A stretch of 64,000 bases of DNA from Paralvinella palmiformis (GCA_025642065.1 JAODUP010001619.1:17501-81500), one strand, 5' to 3'. Shown: positions 46,680 to 59,389, counted from the first letter of the stretch. The notes: a model not told the origin generated them from the letters alone. Translations and numbers: made by a program.

Positions 46680-47362
46680 AATTCTCCCAAGAGCTTGCTC
46701 TCAAACAACATTTCCCCAATACTCGCCACGAGAAACTTAAAGGTTTGTGCAAGATACGCTAGGTTGATAGACATTCTTGTTTGAAAACATTTGATGAGCT
46801 TTATGAACACTTGGTCACTTGCCTTGATGCTATGGTTAATACACATGTTTGTCCAGAGTTTAATGAAAGTGGTTGTAATTGGCACAGTGACACCAGTGGT
46901 ACGGTTCGTAGCATGAAAAGTAGTCTAGAGATTTTGGAGTTATTGTAGGCTTCACAGTATTAAAGAATAGTTTGATTATTTGAAAGGTTCGTGAGCTAAA
47001 GTACAAAGAATAAATATTGACATATTTGAGGCACACACAATGATTGACATTATCAAATCAGAGATTCAGTGTTTGAGGGATGACATTGGTGTAGAATTCC
47101 AGAGGTGGTACTACTAAGCAAAGCAACTGGCTTCATATATAGGTACTGAAGAGGAAATTCCAAAGGTTCGAAGGGTTCAATGTAATAGGTCGAATGTACC
47201 TGCTAACACACCTCTTCTTTATTACAAGCGATCTATTGACATTCCTTTTATTGATATATTACCCCCAACAGTTGCAGAACCATTTCTCTGCAGACAACAG
47301 CTGACCAGTTTGTGCTTTGCTGAGTCGAATACCATTTTAAATGGTCAAACTAGGTTTATTGG
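46680..47362 (+). pseudogene. hAT-like transposase remnant
   Basis: Reads NIDIFEAHTMIDIIKSEIQC, then LRDDIGVEFQRWYY (about 47013-47115), then CNRSNVPANTPLLYYKRSID and IPFIDILPP (about 47180-47270). The R.NVPA.TPEEYYRRS..IPFLD pattern is characteristic of hAT-derived transposases of the ZMYM/THAP12-like type. Upstream sequence (46680-46950) seems to belong too but is badly broken. The frame continues to GQTRFIGFKAI, where a SINE has inserted; a little more may follow at 47589-47750. Confidence 0.6.
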
Positions 47363-47378
47363 TTTCAAAGCAATTTGA

Positions 47379-47572
47379 TGATGATTGATGATGATTGATG
47401 TTTTACGGCCACTTTTGTACACAAGGTAGGCTAAATGGGCCGAGCGACCTCCAAAGGTAATGAGACGAAGTGAAAGACGAATCAACCTTCAGATATGCCC
47501 ACGCCCGGATTCGAACACAGGTGGTCGTGATCTGTGGTCCAACACGTTACCGCTAGACCACGGAGGCGCCCC
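47379..47572 (-). mobile_element. GAT-tailed SINE, copy 3
   Basis: Full copy: head CCTCCGTGGTCTAGCGGTAA, B-box GTTCGAATCCGG, GAT-rich tail. A perfect 16-bp target duplication TTTCAAAGCAATTTGA lies at 47363-47378 and 47573-47588. It splits the hAT-like remnant. Confidence 0.95.
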
Positions 47573-47759
47573 TTTCAAAGCAATTTGAATCATGTCGTGA
47601 TGACATGGAAACACCGAGATCACTAGATAATGAGGCATCCAGATGTTTCAATATGTGGCCCAGGCAGTCTGACAGAGCCGATTTACCTGATACGTCAATT
47701 AAAGAACAACCTAGATGTTTGTTCAAGGCTAGTCTTTTCGACTAACTGATGTAGATTTA

Positions 47760-48480
47760 CATGAGGTAATAACATTTTTAGTAAGCACTTTGAAATAAAT
47801 GGTCAGTCTGCTTATTAAATATGTTAGTGACATGATGCACAATATGTCACATTATGACTGGGGACACTTTCATGTTTCTAGGAACAAATCATGCAACACC
47901 CAATAATTCTGACAATCTGTATATACACTGAACCAATCACTACGTCTCATACCATGTTTACTTTTCCCTGTATTTATACATAGTATACAGTTTATTACAT
48001 TTAATTTTTTTGTTGTGCTTCTCATAAGACATATAAGCATTACCTGATTTCAATTTTTCTTCTATAGAGAAAGGTTCAGACTCTATCCCTTACCCACCCT
48101 CCTCGGCACTTTGTGCCTCGTATAATGGCTTGACCCTTGTTAGACCCCCCCCCCCCACACACACACACAAACTAGACGATGTCTATCGATGGCTGTCGGC
48201 AAATTATGTGCCTCAACAAAGTATGAAAACATCACCTCGGCGGCGGTCGTCAAATCTGGCGTCGGGTCTTCGTCCTGGTAGTCAGCGACGAGTGATGCGG
48301 ACCAGTCTTCGGATTCTTCTCGTGCATTGACTTGATGGTCATATGAACGTTGTATGCGTCAGCTACCGAGACATTTACACCCGATGAACACACGACGAAT
48401 CAAGCATGGTGATCGTCCAACTTAGACGATACGATTGTCATCCTTATATGACAAAGAGTGAAATGTAAAGTAATCAAATA
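47760..48480. other. No gene seen
   Basis: Contains a C-run followed by a CA run at about 48146-48169. A 66-codon plus-strand frame at 48130 has no recognised domain. Confidence 0.4.
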
Positions 48481-48486
48481 TCAAAT

Positions 48487-49683
48487 TCGGCTAGAAAAAC
48501 ACTTGAAATGGCAACCGATGAAGATAGTCTTGTTTTCAAGAACATAATATCTGATACACTTACAACAAGGCTGCGGAAAACAGAAATAAATCATTCTGAT
48601 GGTTAAATTATTGAAATTGGTATTCTTAGTATAAACAAATACTAATCAGGTTGAAAAGTAGCGAGATCCGGGACGCGGCCGTCCGTCCCGAATCTCGGCT
48701 TTAGCTAAGTTCTCTCTTTCACAACTCCGAATTCATGTGATCTCAAATCTACTTTATTCCTCTACTCAAAACTATACACTCTTCGAAACTATACACTCTA
48801 GAACCACCACCAGAACTACTCCTCCTTCCCCTTTCAAAAAAATAATCTACAAAAATCAGATATATATATAGGGAATTGGCCCTCAGCACCGTTAACGTTG
48901 TTGTCCGGTAGACCCCTCCTGGTCACCTGGTTCAATCACCGCTGACTTGGCTGAGTCGAGAACAATCCCCCACTAAAACTCCTCCCACACATACAAACCT
49001 GTATATAAAGGGGAATTCTCCCCTCAGCACAGTCAGCGTGTTGTCCAATGGAGACTCGCATGTCCCTTCATCCAATCTCCCCCAAAACAACCGGCCGGCC
49101 ACAAATCCCCAAACGGCACGGAACGGGTGACCACCAATCAATGGGAGCACTATGGTTTCACACCCTTTGACCCCACAATTCGTCGGTCACAAACATTAAA
49201 GCTGCACGAACGAGCGGTTACTAATTCTCAATACAAACATTAATTCGACAACCGGCCATGACTTTACAAGGTTATATAACTTTGTTATCATTGGACTGAT
49301 ATTTATTTAAATTAAACCCCTCGCTAATGAAGATAGGTCATGCAATTTATGTCACGTGAAAATTAAAAACAGGTACTATTGTCATCCGGACGACAGCCGA
49401 AATCAGGAAATCTTTCTTTAAATTATCGGACTGATAAAAGGGAACTGATTAGCTTTACCTCATTGTTGGCTATTACAAATTCTAATCACTTCATACACCC
49501 CATCATGTCCATAAGGTATCTAATAGAAGGTGCTTTCCTAGGCTTATTCGGTACTTCTTCGGTTCTCTTACGACAGCTCGGCGGCAGCTTAGCGGTGATG
49601 GACTGGACGTCGAACTTATACATGTTCTTCAATTTCTTGACGTCTTCCCACTCGGAGTAAGCAGACACGACACAACAAATGGC
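48487..49683 (-). pseudogene. Tetraspanin copy 3 remnant (large-loop and TM4 exons)
   Basis: The exon at 49683-49459 has the same length (225 bases) and phase as the large-loop exon of copies 1 and 2, with an AG acceptor and a GTAAAG donor. It reads AICCVVSAYSEWED..., ITAKLPPSCRKRTEE and MGCMK. Against the family, CCG is CCV, the PPSCC second Cys is Arg, and codon 66 is TGA. The TM4 exon at 48570-48487 starts PCCKCIRYYVLENKTIFI, matching PCYQSIRNLLLDNKTIII, but its donor is gone. Other exons were not found. The intron between carries an insertion at about 48655-49370. Confidence 0.7.
48655..49330. mobile_element. GC-richer insertion with doubled TATA block in tetraspanin copy 3
   Basis: Absent from the equivalent intron of copies 1 and 2. 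It contains two related blocks about 150 bases apart: ATATATAGGGAATTGGCCCT with CAGCACCGTTAACG and TTGTTGTCC (48862-48906), and TATATAAAGGGGAATTCTCC with CAGCACAGTCAGCG and TGTTGTCC (49002-49048). Looks like part of an LTR or other non-coding element; no termini were established. Confidence 0.5.
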
Positions 49684-49699
49684 CTATACATATATGGAT

Positions 49700-52600
49700 A
49701 AAAGTATAAATGTAAGATAGCCAAACGTATAAGGTTTTAATACATGTTTATCGATACAGAATAATGAGTGGTTTCGTTGAACGTCGCCGATGGCCACTTG
49801 AGGTAAGCATACTGACGAGGGATGACATATAAGAAAGCCCATCACAAACATAGGAGATTCGAATCTAGATTCGAACCCTGACCTGGAAATTTGTAGCGCA
49901 CTATTCTATCCGCTGCTTTATCGCCGAGTTGTCGGCGTCAGGTGTCGGCGAAAGATTAATACGCGACAGCGTTTTTTGGCTACGTTCGACGTCTAATTTG
50001 CGCGAGTCTGCATTCTGTGATAGTTCGCGTCATCCTTTAGTTTCGTCCTATTTACGATTGCGATTGAAAGCATTCTGCTATCGAATCTGGTGTCTTTTCG
50101 TCCGTTCTCTTTTTTCTCTCTCTCTCTCTCTCTGGCCACAAATCGCAAATAATATCCGGTGCCTTACCTAAAGATATGAAAAGCTTGATGGCACTCAGGT
50201 ATACATTCAACATTAACGAATATACCTCCATTTGTGAGCATATATCTCAATGCATGTGCACACTAGCTCGCCATTGACTGCATGGTTAGGAAGGCGAATG
50301 GAGGCGGATAGATGTGTATTTATAAGCGCACGTCAGATAAAGTTGGGAAGAGGGTGAACGTTACCTTTAATTATTTAGAACCGCAAGATAATTCTTCAAA
50401 TTCAATGCTCGTGCCTCTTTAAAATTGATGCCTTCAAAAATAAAACTTGTCACTAAGCTTTTTCTAGTCTTATTGACATAGCATAGTGTTTACCACACAA
50501 GCAACATTCAAATGTCTGCATGTTGATGAAGAGATGGAAACAGTAGGTATAATGGATAAATTAAATAACAGGAGTTTGGGCATAGATGACACTGTCACTC
50601 GTATCTCACCTCGTCAGCATTATACATGTAACATATATAATCAATTATTATAATATACATTATATAGATAAATCAATAATATAATTTGTATTAGTTATTA
50701 TGTACACATCATTGAATTCCTCCATCCATCAGATGGTGTTTTTTTCTTCATCACTTTCCAAATAGAGGACCAAAGTAATAGTTGCCACATTTTGTTCTGT
50801 TTGCACAGCTAATAAACAGTGTGCAGAACTTATAATTTGTTGAAATCGATGTGTTTGCTTAAAAATTGATCGTCTACTATGGCTAACAGATGTCAAGGGT
50901 TCCTAAAGAATTTGACAATTTTGTTACTAAACTTTGACCAAAATGTTGTTGTTGATACATGATATCTTTTCGGAAGCAGAAAACTCAAATTATCAGCATG
51001 GTCATTGCAGTTAATAGTATAAATATGTTGTTGATGCGTTGGGAAGTACTAATATACAATAATTTAATATGTCTGTCTGTCTTGTTGCTATTTTTTTATA
51101 ACCTTCTACTGCTACATGTGTCAGTCAATGCTCATTATTTACTGGTCTAATATGGTTTGTGACTTTAATATGTTTGATAAAATTTTATAAAGCATTAAAG
51201 GAGAGGTCTGCTTTATTTACAGCTCAATAGTATACCACCTTGTTACCAAGACAGATAAATGAAATTATTGTTTCTACATATTTCAAACAAGGAAGCATAC
51301 ATAATTTTGTTTTCATTTGAAACCTATCACAAGTAACTGGTAGTTCATGTTCATTATTATTTTCATTATAGTGTTTCTGATAATCAACCATTTTGCCTTT
51401 CTTTTCAACTTATTTATATACTATATAGTTTCCTATATATTCTGTACTAGAGAATGGTAATTATGTCCTGGAAATATCCTGGAAAATAATATATCCTAGA
51501 TTGTGGAACACTGCAACTGGTCATTTTGACAATATTGTTTTTCTATTTATACTTGGGTTTACGTTGAGTGGGACTTGGTAGTCTATTTTTTTTGTGGATA
51601 ATTTGTTATATATTTTTGCTAAACCTTGTGAATACTAATTCCTCTCATTGACCATACAAACCATAAGATGTCAGCTGCTTATCTTGAATATTGTAGATTT
51701 TAGTTAATGCCGCTCACAATACAATTGCACAGCAAAGGGCAACTAGTTACTATTGTCAGCATATCTATTTTTGATCAGATTTACTATGGATGGCAATAAC
51801 AAAATTCCACAATCTTAAGGAATGAATTTGAAATTTTAGGTTCAGTTATCGTACCAGTATTTTATCAATAGAAATGCAATTTTAACTGAATTAATAAAAC
51901 AAACATAGCACTTTGGGGTACTTATCAAATATATGCCAAACCAAGGTGATTCGAGTATAAGTTTGGAGGTCAACATTATCAGTGACAATTATTTTTCGTT
52001 TTACCTGTGATCATTTGACCATTTCAAAGTTATGTGATTGTCACTTTAATTAGAAAATACTAAACATTGCTACAGTTTTTTATTTTTTCATTTCATAGGA
52101 AAGCAAGAAGTGATAAAGTTTCTGCTGACCAATAACATCTCTAAGTCATACAGCAAAGAGTGGATCAAAATTATGAATGGACAAAGAGTGGAACAAAGAA
52201 AGGCAAAGAAAAGTTTAAATTTTAATTTATTTCTACATGTGAGAAAAAAAAGTTTCTATTCCTGGAAAAGGAAAGGAAAACTGTTAAAATATGTTATACA
52301 TTTATTGAAAACATTATTTGGCATGGGTACAATTAATTGCTGCATATCTGTATACACTATTAAACACATTTTACTTTGTATGTTGATTATTTTATCAATT
52401 GAATGTGTATATGAAGTGTGGTTTTCATCATTTTTAATGTCGAGTAAAATAGATTTCCATGAGATCGGCATAGCATTTATAATACTAATATAATTAAGAA
52501 GTTTATGTTCATGTCATATTTCTTGATAAATATTTTATTCCTGCTGCATATACATATGCTTATCAAAAACGGCTTTCCATCAATTATAATATCATGACAT

Positions 52601-54060
52601 TAAACCCACTATTGCTGTATATGGTGTATTATATTAAAAATTGGCTCACACACACTGAGTATATCTCTTACTGGTTATATTGTTTCTGGAAAAGTACATT
52701 TATATCATATGATTTCATTAGATTACATTTCGATATGTAAATATTAGTTATCCAGGTTGATATATACATAAATTCTACTAAATAATTTGATTATACAAAT
52801 CACTTTACCCAGGTTATCTTTGATCTTTTATCTTAAAGTGATTAGTACGTTGTCTCTGGTTTCCATTATTTCAGCTCCACAATTTTCTGATTTGCTCAGG
52901 TAATTAGATAATGATCCCCATCTATGTGATATCTACACTTTTATTTTTAAACAACCAATTTTAAACATTTTACGCCATCAGACGTTGTCTTATTCAGATT
53001 ATGTCAAATAAAAATCACAGTATTATTAATATTTGGATGTATTTATCTGAAATATGTTCAAAATTCATGTGCATTATTATTTCTGTATGTAATGTTCTTG
53101 GACATTTATTATATCATGTAGGATAATTATATTTTTATGAATTAATGCATATCATGTCAATGTTTTCAAAAACATCAAGTCCATATTTGATCCAAGCATT
53201 ATGCGTGTACCATTAGAAAAACTTGGCCCGTGATAAAAAATAATTTTCCACCCTATTTGTGTTGCTATACATTTCCATATTCTAATTTACTATGGTTTCC
53301 TTGTATCAATGTCATATTTATTCTTTTAAGTTTGAAATAATGGAATAGTTTATTTCCCTTTGTTTTGGATGATTGCAAACCCTTTAAATTGTATGATATT
53401 ATCTGTCTGGATTGTATTGTTTCAATTTTGTAATCCCTTTTAAACATATATTTGTTTATCATGCATATGCATAGCGGGCTTGTATTTTTATGTATGTACT
53501 CATTCTGATATATTAGAAATGGTTTAGTATTGTTTGTTTGGGAAATAAATTAATGAGTAATACCAACAAAATACATGTACTGGGGTGCTGGTTGTCGGCA
53601 CATACTTTTACATCTTCATATATGCTGCTAACTAATCTATATCCCCATGACCACGCACAGCACTGCATCATTTGTTCTGCAAATTTGTCTATCTTTCATC
53701 GTGCATTGCATATTACATAGTCACTATAATTTATATATCCTACTTAATCTTTATTGCATTTAGTATAAATGTGTATGCCAAAGTTGTTCAATTTCATTAA
53801 TCTTAATAATAATATATAAATAATACATTTCTACCCTCTTAGAGCATATATCTTTACTATACAATATCTTAATAATCATGTTGTTATTACAAACTACGCT
53901 GATATTAGTGGTATTAGTATGCAATTATATAGACAATATTCATTTCCTGCTTATTGAGATATATATACTATAGTTAAATTCCAAGAATAAACTTTATTTT
54001 ATTCCAGTGTACAGCTAATTTGATACTCTACACAATCTTCATCTTGAAAACTTCTGGAAT
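49700..54060. other. Long AT-rich stretch without a recognised gene
   Basis: Includes a (CT)n run at about 50114-50133 and many short repeats of A/T. A 127-codon plus-strand frame at 52110-52493 follows a possible acceptor (TTTCATAG) but shows no known domain and ends in hydrophobic AT-rich codons, so it is not called. Confidence 0.45.
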
Positions 54061-54069
54061 ATTCGATAA

Positions 54070-54770
54070 ACAGTAAAATTAACAGAAACATGCATTCAAT
54101 AGGTTAATGACTATTTGAAAACACCTCAAATAAACAGCATATTTTGGGAAACGATAGAACCAGATCAAGTCCTCGAAATTACAAACAAATTAAAACTTAA
54201 GCTTAGTTCAGATCATGATGAAATATCCTCCGAACTACTCCAGGAATCTATTGAATGCATTAAATATCCATTGACCCACATAATAAATAGATCAATAATT
54301 ATTGGTATTGTTCCCAATCAATGAAAATAGTTAAGGTAATTCCAATACACAAATCTGCTGATCCCACTGAATTTAGAAACTACAAATCATCAGCCTTCTC
54401 CCAGCTTTTTTTGAAAATATTTGACAGGATAATGTATAATAAGGTAATGAGTTTGCTCAATAGTAATAATATTCTTTACAAACACCAGTATGGTTTTCGT
54501 AAGAAACAGTCAAAAATTCACCCAATTATACATTTATTAAATCAATGTGCATTAGCTAATAATTTTACTCCCAGGCAAGTAATCGTATCTATTTTCTGCG
54601 ACCTCTCAAAAGCATTTGATGTTATAAAGACAGACACATTATTATAATATGGTATTAGGGGAGTCGCCAATAAATGGTTTGCCAGTTATCTTGTGAATAG
54701 GAAACAATATGTTCAAATCGGTAAAACGAAGTCAGATATATATATACATATCTATTCACATCACCATAAA
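54070..54770 (+). pseudogene. Jockey/CR1-like LINE reverse transcriptase fragment
   Basis: Clear and less decayed than the other LINEs: INSIFWETIEPDQVLEITNK, SDHDEISSELLQESI, HIINRSI (54115-54320), then after a frameshift KIVKVIPIHKSADPTEFRNY, LFLKIFDRIMYNKVM, YKHQYGFRKKQS and SIFCDLSKAFDVI (motif A, about 54585-54625). After a stop come YGIRGVANKWFASYLVNRKQ and YVQIGKTKSD (to about 54740). Motif B and YADD are lost: the sequence turns into unrelated AT-rich DNA after 54770. Same domain style as the element at 10690-12430. Confidence 0.85.
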
Positions 54771-54960
54771 ATACAATAATGGTGTAGGATATTTGCAGAT
54801 AATATAATGTATTGTGAATTTGTGTTGTTAATTTTCAAAAAATATTGTTACAATATGGTGTTGGATAATCAAGTGATATTCTCAGGTTTAAGATACAATG
54901 GACATGCCATGGACGCTAAGAATATAAATGTATGACAAAATGTGATATATGTGATATATG

Positions 54961-55113
54961 TGATATCTTGTTGGATAATAAAATGATCCCCACTGAGCTA
55001 AATAAGGATGGATCCCATGGCATGTGGAGTATGCCATGTTGTCGCGCCGTCTTGAGTGTAATTATGTAAAATAAAGATTGGTGTATTGTGTAACTAGAGA
55101 TCTTATTGTAACA
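54961..55113 (+). mobile_element. LTR related to gypsy element 2
   Basis: TGATATCTTGTTGGATAA... to ...TTATTGTAACA, matching 58812-58961 over its length, with AATAAA at 55070-55075. No primer-binding site follows it, so it is either a solo LTR or a 5' LTR separated from its element by about 1.1 kb of unrelated sequence. Confidence 0.8.
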
Positions 55114-56207
55114 CCACACCATCTTGACACACCCACGCACACAAAACAATTGCAGACAATGTGGTGTACTGGTTGTAGTCTATTTCGAATATGTGACAAG
55201 GTGAATGAAATAAAAACCCTGAAATGAATAAAGACTTAATTAGTATAATACAATGTACATATCATAGTTTGACAAGGCTAAGATATGAAATTAACTCCAA
55301 ATAGCAATATCAATGATAATAATTACTTTAGAAATATTATTAATAGAACAAGTTTATCATACTGATAAATGCTATTATATGTTGGTACCACTTCGCCATT
55401 ACAGTGTAATCTCATTATTTCAATACAGTATGTAATATCAATAGTAAATCTAACAATAAAGTAGTGTCATATTGAAGATATCATAATTTATATTGTATCC
55501 GCAATGACATATCACATCACTAATCTTCAATATATTTAAACTAACAAACACAACCCATTCTCCAAACCACTGGTATATCATATTAATAAAATCCCATTGA
55601 ATATATTAGTATAATCATACCCAGGATAGTATGTCCAAGGGTTGAACCATAATCAAACACTACAGTGACAGTCAGTACCTCAAAGAGAAATGAAGTTAAA
55701 ATTGGTAAACGTACTAGAAATTCCCGAATGGCCAAAACAAGATTAGCACGCTGCACAAGCATGTGATAGTAATACAGTAAATATAATTAGGCAAAATAGC
55801 AAATACGGGAACTTAGTAATTGAAGGGTCATCACAATAACATGTGCCATGTGCTTTTCAACTGGGTCAATCTCTAAATCAGTTTAAATTATTTGTATTGA
55901 TTAAATAGGTATTTATATTTAGTTTAAATGAATTTACATGAATCTTTACCTTCTGTAAATGTGGTTTCAACTTGTGGTTAACAAGTTCCACCATAGAAAG
56001 AGAATGCAAAGTTTAAAAATTACTGAGCGAACAGCAAATGTGAACTCTCTTCACCAAGGTAGATTTGACCTAGAGACAGATACTGGAACATTCCCTGACC
56101 AGTGCTCACTCAGCTGGAACTGGCCACTTGGTGGTGCCATCTAGGGACTTGCTTTACACATTACTCCTTGCTATCAGCACCTTGTTACATTATGAGTTTA
56201 TAACAAT
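55114..56207. other. No gene seen
   Basis: AT-rich sequence between the LTR and the primer-site-like motif of gypsy element 2. The final bases (TTTATAACA) resemble an LTR end, so a divergent LTR may end here. Confidence 0.4.
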
Positions 56208-58811
56208 TGGCGACGAGGAAAACCATAATGTTCGCAATGAGTCACATGAACGAATATGACGGTGGAGATTTCGATGAATAAATAGAATTGGAGCGTTGCC
56301 AGCGGGAGCGGTAGACAACGTCGAAACACGACAGGTAGCCGAGATAAGGTATTAGTTGTAAATCAAGTGAAAGGTAAAGTAACACTACCTAGACGATGTA
56401 GCAAACAACTACCAACATTTGAAAACAAAGGTCAAAAGGTTAAATGCTACCATTGTGGAGGACTATACAGACAGGAAGACTCTCGATACAGGATCCAAAG
56501 ATGTTTTTCATGTGGGAAAATGGGTTACATATCTCAGATGTGTCTCAGTAAAAAACAAATACGAGGACGTGACAATCGTACACATCTAGTAAAACAAGAT
56601 CACAGGAAGGACACAACGCATACGGGAAGGACGTCCTACGGTGACTTGCGGAAGTAGGCCTACATCTCGAGAAGGAGAAATGTAATTTTGGTGTTGAGGC
56701 CGTGAAATATCTAGGTCATTGAATTACATAAGATGGATTGGCTACCATAGAGAGTAGATTCAGAGCGGTTTCTGAGACACCCACACCCTCAAATGTCACA
56801 AAGGTCAAGTCATTCCTGGGCATGCTGACCTTCTACCCGTGCTTTCTACCTCATTTGGCTACGATCCTTCAATCTCTACCCCAACTATTGAAGAAAGGCC
56901 AGATCTTCCGATGGAGTAATAACCAAGAGTGAACTTTCAACGAGGCAATGGAACTTCGGTGGAAAGCCCCAGTCCTGACACATTATGATGTGCATAAGCC
57001 ACTACTTCTGACTTGTGACGCATCGTCTTATGGCGTTGGTGCACTTCTGGCTCATCAAATTGAGGATTGGGAGCATCTAATCGCTTTTCATTTCAGAACT
57101 ATGGCACCCGTTGAAAAGGAGGCACTAGCAATGATCTGCAGTGTTCGCAAATTTTACAAGTATCTGTGGGGTCGATATTTCAATATCTACACGGACCACA
57201 AACGACTGTGCTCTGCTAGATGAATTGAAACCTCTTCCGCAACACTGCTCTGCTCCTTTGCAGAGGTGGGCTCTTCTCATGCAAGATTATGAGCTCGTGT
57301 ATCGGCCTGGAGGAAGCATTCCGAATGCAGATGCATTGAGCAGACTGCCACTGAAAAAATGGTGGAGGTTCCATTGTTAGAACCTGTGTTGAACCTGCTA
57401 CAACATCTAGATGAAGGTCCTTTGACGAATACTGATCCAGTTATGTCACGAGTGTTACATGAACTGTCTTGCGAAGATTGATGTATTTTGTGGGGTGTAA
57501 GAGTGATTTTACCCTTGGTCCATTGTTTCATGTTGATGGAAGAATTATATGAGACACACCGTGGCATTTTGCGAATGAAGAGTTTGGCGAGAAATTATGT
57601 TTGGTGGCCATCCGTGGATATTAATGTAGCGACGATGGTAAATCACTGTCATTCATGTCAGATAAATCAATATGCTCCAGCAAAGGCACCACTCCATCCG
57701 TGGGAGTATACAGCAAATCCATGGAGCCGATTCTTGCGGGTCCTTTCATGGGACATATGTTCCTAGTAGTTGTGGATTCGTACACAAAATGATTGGATGT
57801 GTTCCAGATGCAGAATATAATGAGCCGAAACACATTTGAGAGACTGAGGTCTTGTTTTGCCACTCATGATCAGCCAGATTGTAATGTGAGAGTTACATTT
57901 ATTGGCATCAGCCAATGGAATACGGCATATATTCGCCGCACCCTACCATTCGTCAGCAAATGGCTTAGCGGAGAGAGTGGTTCAATACTTCAAGGAAGGA
58001 ATAAAACGCATGCAGTCTGCCCCCTTCCAGGTGTGCTTGACGCGATGGCTTACAAATTATCGGTTAACATCACACTCAACCACAAATCGTTCACCTACTG
58101 AAACGTTGCTTCATAGACGTCCAAAGTCAATATTTGACTTCATTCGCCCGAACCCAATAACCACGGTGGAAGAGAAGCAGATGAGACAAAAGATGCAGCA
58201 TAATCAACACGGATCGCAGAATCGACCCGGGTGATCATTTCTTAGTACGTAACTTCGCGCCTGGACCAACATGGTTACCTGGTGAAATTATCCAACGCAC
58301 AGGTCCAGTATCATTAACAACCCAACTATCTGATGGACGTGTGAGGCGATGACATCAAAATCATCCGCTGCGCCGAGCGTGCAACTATCCTGTAAATGAA
58401 TTGGTTGCACCTCCTACAAAGATGAAGCACCAAATACTACCTGACGCTCCGACTCCTCCATCGATCGTGTCGGAATCTGCAAATGCTGAGACTCAATCAA
58501 CTGAAACTCTGGATTCTCCTGTGATTCTACACCTGCACCGAGTACATCAGACTGCAGTATACATCAGTCAGCAAGCTCAGAGCGACGTCATTCAACCCGG
58601 ATCACACAAGGCATTTCGGCTGTGAAACTTGATCTTTGAAGACTTTGAACTGTACTACAGACAGTAGACTTATGCTAAGTTATTGCATTTGAGTTGATTA
58701 ATCTGCATAATCAATTGTGTAATTACAGTGCAGATTTTACCGAAAATGCAACAGGACCCGTTGGATGGACAATTAGTGTCAATGGGTTTTCTATTATATG
58801 GGGGAGGAATA
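56208..58811 (+). pseudogene. Gypsy element 2: gag zinc knuckle joined to RT thumb/RNase H, integrase
   Basis: TGGCGACGAGGA at 56208 resembles a primer-binding site. The gag end follows (56367-56657) with CYHCGG and CFSCGKMGYISQMC, a CCHC knuckle in which the His is Tyr. Almost directly (56660-56735) the sequence becomes the end of the RT (CNFGVEAVKYLGH), the connection (SFLGMLTFYPCFLPHLA), RNase H (TCDASSYGVGALLAHQI, EKEALAMICSVRKF, IYTDHKRL) and DALSRLP. The integrase follows: HRGILRMKSLARNYVWWP, NHCHSCQ zinc motif (57555-57660), VVVDSYTK (about 57768), then ANGIRHIFAAPYHSSANGLA, the catalytic Glu in ERVVQYFKEG (57902-58010) and a GPY/F-like end (APGPTWLPGEIIQRTGPVS). Protease and the RT catalytic core are missing; several stops. 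Confidence 0.88.
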
Positions 58812-58961
58812 TGATATCTTGTTAGATAACTAAATGATCCCCCTTATTAAATAAGAACGGGTCCCAGGGCACGTGGAGTAGACCATGTCGCGCGGTCTTG
58901 AGTGTAATTATGTAAAATAAAGATTGTTGTATTGCGTTACTAGAGTCTTACGATTATAACA
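58812..58961 (+). mobile_element. 3' LTR of gypsy element 2
   Basis: Begins TGATATCTTGTTAGATAAC, directly after a polypurine stretch GGGGGAGGA (58800-58808), and ends GATTATAACA. AATAAA at 58916-58921. About 150 bases, short for this class. Confidence 0.85.
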
Positions 58962-59235
58962 TGATGGTTCATATTATTATTATAAAATGAATATTTAATA
59001 GCAATGCAGTTCTTCTAACGTCGAGTATAAATCAGATAATATGGTCAATTTAATTCCCGACGGAGACTAATTATAAATAAATTTAGAATTTGACATATTC
59101 CGTGGAGAAAACCCTGCCAGTTGCCTGGCTGAATGAAAACTCCTTACTATAGTGCCACGGCCAGGCGCGAATCTGCGACCTCCAACACATAATGACTATA
59201 GCCATAGGTAAATATAGTCTCACGCTCTAACCATG

Positions 59236-59237
<2 letters not shown>

Positions 59238-59302
<65 letters not shown>
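59238..59302. repeat. (TA)n microsatellite
   Basis: About 64 bases of TA. Confidence 0.97.
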
Positions 59303-59309
<7 letters not shown>

Positions 59310-59329
59310 AACAGTTTATGTCAAATCCC

Positions 59330-59384
59330 GTTTGACTTAATGCTAGTTTGGCATTATGTCAATTTGACCTAATGCCAAGCCATT
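59330..59384. repeat. 16-bp alternating inverted units
   Basis: TTTGACTTAATGCTAG, TTTGGCATTATGTCAA and TTTGACCTAATGCCAA follow one another with a 16-base period. The second and third are near-perfect inverse complements, so the array is also a palindrome. Probably one end of a DNA transposon. Confidence 0.6.
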
Positions 59385-59389
59385 CCATG

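Noticed and set aside
52110..52493. 127-codon open frame, the longest in the 50-54 kb region.
   Set aside because: No recognisable domain, AT-driven hydrophobic codons at the end, no supporting splice structure beyond a possible acceptor.
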